A stretch of 23,946 nucleotides of DNA. Origin: Ruminococcus flavefaciens. Its GTDB lineage: Bacteria > Bacillota_A > Clostridia > Oscillospirales > Ruminococcaceae. Under the pieces are notes generated by a model that saw nothing but the letters and a program-made list of their open reading frames with translations, did not search any database and was not told where the DNA came from. Below, in pieces: positions 23,171 through 23,946 of this stretch. Made by a program: the position numbers and the translations under genes. How positions within the stretch are numbered: the stretch's first letter is position 1; the number at the start of each line of letters is the position of its first letter. The DNA lies in NCBI GenBank assembly GCA_004556875.1, contig SFFP01000008.1:1-23946 (forward strand). Reading direction: 5' to 3'.

Positions 23171-23201
23171 TTATAAAGCACTTTATAATTGTTGCGGTCA
23201 A
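23171..23201 (-). promoter_or_regulatory. Promoter of the DUF3987 operon with palindrome on the -10
   Basis: On the minus strand TTGACC (23201-23196), 18 bp, TTTATA (23177-23172). The -10 lies within the palindrome TTATAAAG-CA-CTTTATAA (23171-23188), a likely repressor site. Confidence 0.5.
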
Positions 23202-23260
23202 CATTTGCTATGTTATTCCGCTGTCAGCTGTATTTCTCTGTTGGCATGAACATTTTATCA

Positions 23261-23397
23261 TACGACAGTAATTTAAAACAAGTAAGATTCGTATATACTG
23301 AAAAATATACGATAAATAAGCAGATATTTAGAAAAATTCTTGACAAGCAATTGTATCAAGCGTATAATCAGTATATACGAATCAACAAGTTATCGTA
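23261..23397 (+). promoter_or_regulatory. Consensus promoter with 15-bp inverted repeat and TACGA array
   Basis: TTGACA (23340-23345), 17 bp, TATAAT (23363-23368): a perfect sigma-A promoter toward the right-edge gene. GATTCGTATATACTG (23286-23300) recurs inverted at 23369-23383, the right copy touching the -10 and covering the start site. TACGA/TCGTA occurs five times between 23261 and 23397. Together this looks like an operator cluster that shuts a strong promoter. Confidence 0.75.
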
Positions 23398-23416
23398 TCG
23401 TGAAAGAGGTTAGAGT

Positions 23417-23946
23417 ATGCTGCTATACCGTATAAATGAAAAAGACCGCACGGTGAGTATCGTGTGGTCAATAAATAAAAATGAATTACTTTCCGCTTTT
23501 GAAAAGGAACAGGTCTATTCGTTTGATGATATACTTTCTCAGCTTGAAGATTTTCGCAATAACCGCAGTGAAATCTTTGAGAATCTCCGTATCATGATGA
23601 TGAACGGTCTCAACGAGCGTATCAAAGCGAAAGATCTTGCAAAAACGCTGGGACCAACTGTCCTTGAAAACAGCGACAACGTATTTTTCAAGTATTACAG
23701 TAATCTGCTGACAGTCGCATATATGAATATCGGTGAGCCGATACTCATGCCGAAAGATTATGTCAAGGAGAGATTAAACCATAAAAAGCTGGTAGAAACA
23801 GCAAGAGCCGAGCTTCAAAAGCAGTTTGACGAGATATTGCAGGCTATGAACGATGAGCGCAATTTCGACTACACGGCTACGGGTGAAATGCTGGTTGCTA
23901 CTCCTAAATCACAGCTTGCAGTTATACGCACCGAGAATACCAACAG
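23417..23946 (+). CDS. Unrecognised protein, N-terminal part (cut by window edge)
   Basis: An ATG at 23417, behind AGAGG about 8 nt upstream and about 40 nt after the expected start site of a perfect promoter, opens 176 codons with no stop before the edge. The product starts MLLYRINEKDRTVSIVWSIN and continues with acidic and helical stretches; LNERIKAKDLAKTLGP could be part of a helix-turn-helix but this is weak. Residues 125-160 (KELVETARAEL-like, QKQFDEILQAMNDE) look coiled. I recognise no family. It is transcribed away from the rest of the element and, given the operators in front of it, may be an element regulator or a tightly controlled function. Confidence 0.75.
   Translation, partial: MLLYRINEKDRTVSIVWSINKNELLSAFEKEQVYSFDDILSQLEDFRNNRSEIFENLRIMMMNGLNERIKAKDLAKTLGPTVLENSDNVFFKYYSNLLTVAYMNIGEPILMPKDYVKERLNHKKLVETARAELQKQFDEILQAMNDERNFDYTATGEMLVATPKSQLAVIRTENTN

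Larger units (their letters stand above)
17700..23946. mobile_element. Integrative mobilizable element beside tRNA-Glu (right end not in window)
   Basis: Beside tRNA-Glu lie, in order, a tyrosine integrase, a MOBV relaxase, a structured non-coding stretch, a CHC2 primase fragment, an excisionase-type HTH protein and a DUF3987 protein, then a divergent control region and an unknown gene. This is the set expected of an integrative element that carries its own relaxase and replication helpers. No type IV secretion gene or cargo is visible. The left boundary is assumed to be near the tRNA-Glu 3' end; the right end lies beyond 23946. Confidence 0.8.

Noticed and set aside
23189..23413. 74-codon plus-strand frame in the divergent control region
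   Set aside because: Lies over promoters and operator repeats, has poor initiation signals and repeats YxRxN from the AT-rich repeats themselves.
1..23946. CRISPR array, IS element or phage structural genes
   Set aside because: No regularly spaced repeats, transposase motifs or capsid/tail proteins were seen on either strand.

Overview
The window looks like a chromosome segment of a spore-lineage anaerobic Bacillota, most likely a Ruminococcus or close Oscillospiraceae relative. This rests on the gene set ([FeFe]-hydrogenase maturase HydF, SpoVAD/SpoVAE, AEC carrier, NdoA-type MazF, malic enzyme), strong AGGAGG-type ribosome sites and consensus sigma-A promoters. The genus is inferred and was not checked by any search.

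Layout. 1-4142 (minus strand): an arginine block, argG -> small membrane protein -> GNAT acetyltransferase -> lipoprotein hydrolase -> argH (cut by the window edge), behind a promoter with AhrC/ArgR-like boxes. 4272-6586 (plus): an LDH/MDH-family dehydrogenase followed by malic enzyme. The dehydrogenase carries Arg at the substrate-specificity position, so I call it malate dehydrogenase; the pair would form a malate shunt. 6587-7240: two short genes, each behind a promoter whose -10 box is followed at the same distance by a similar stem-loop. 7241-10268: zinc-ribbon protein, HydF, DUF2809 membrane protein, acyltransferase and an unlisted 24-residue membrane peptide in one tight operon. 10376-10717: mazF without an antitoxin gene, its ribosome site inside a 25-bp hairpin. 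10804-13437 (minus): SERCA-like Ca2+ ATPase. 13570-15292: AEC carrier and a zinc-ribbon/pilin-like membrane protein. 15396-16824: spoVAD-spoVAE from a near-perfect sigma-G promoter, without spoVAC. 16829-17272: DUF5680 protein. 17493-17648: tRNA-Met and tRNA-Glu.

From about 17700 to the right edge the content switches to an integrative mobilizable element beside tRNA-Glu: tyrosine integrase, MOBV (Mob/Pre) relaxase, a structured non-coding stretch that may be oriT, CHC2 zinc-finger primase fragment, excisionase-type HTH protein and DUF3987 protein, all on the minus strand. A divergent control region with a consensus promoter, a 15-bp inverted repeat and repeated TACGA motifs then drives an unrecognised gene that runs off the window. 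No conjugation (type IV secretion) genes are visible, so the element is probably mobilized in trans.

Most noteworthy: the probable malate dehydrogenase/malic enzyme pair separated by an intrinsic terminator, the sigma-G promoter of a spoVAC-less spoVA operon, the mazF leader hairpin, the twin promoter/stem-loop units, tiny genes below usual size limits, and the divergent operator region of the mobile element.
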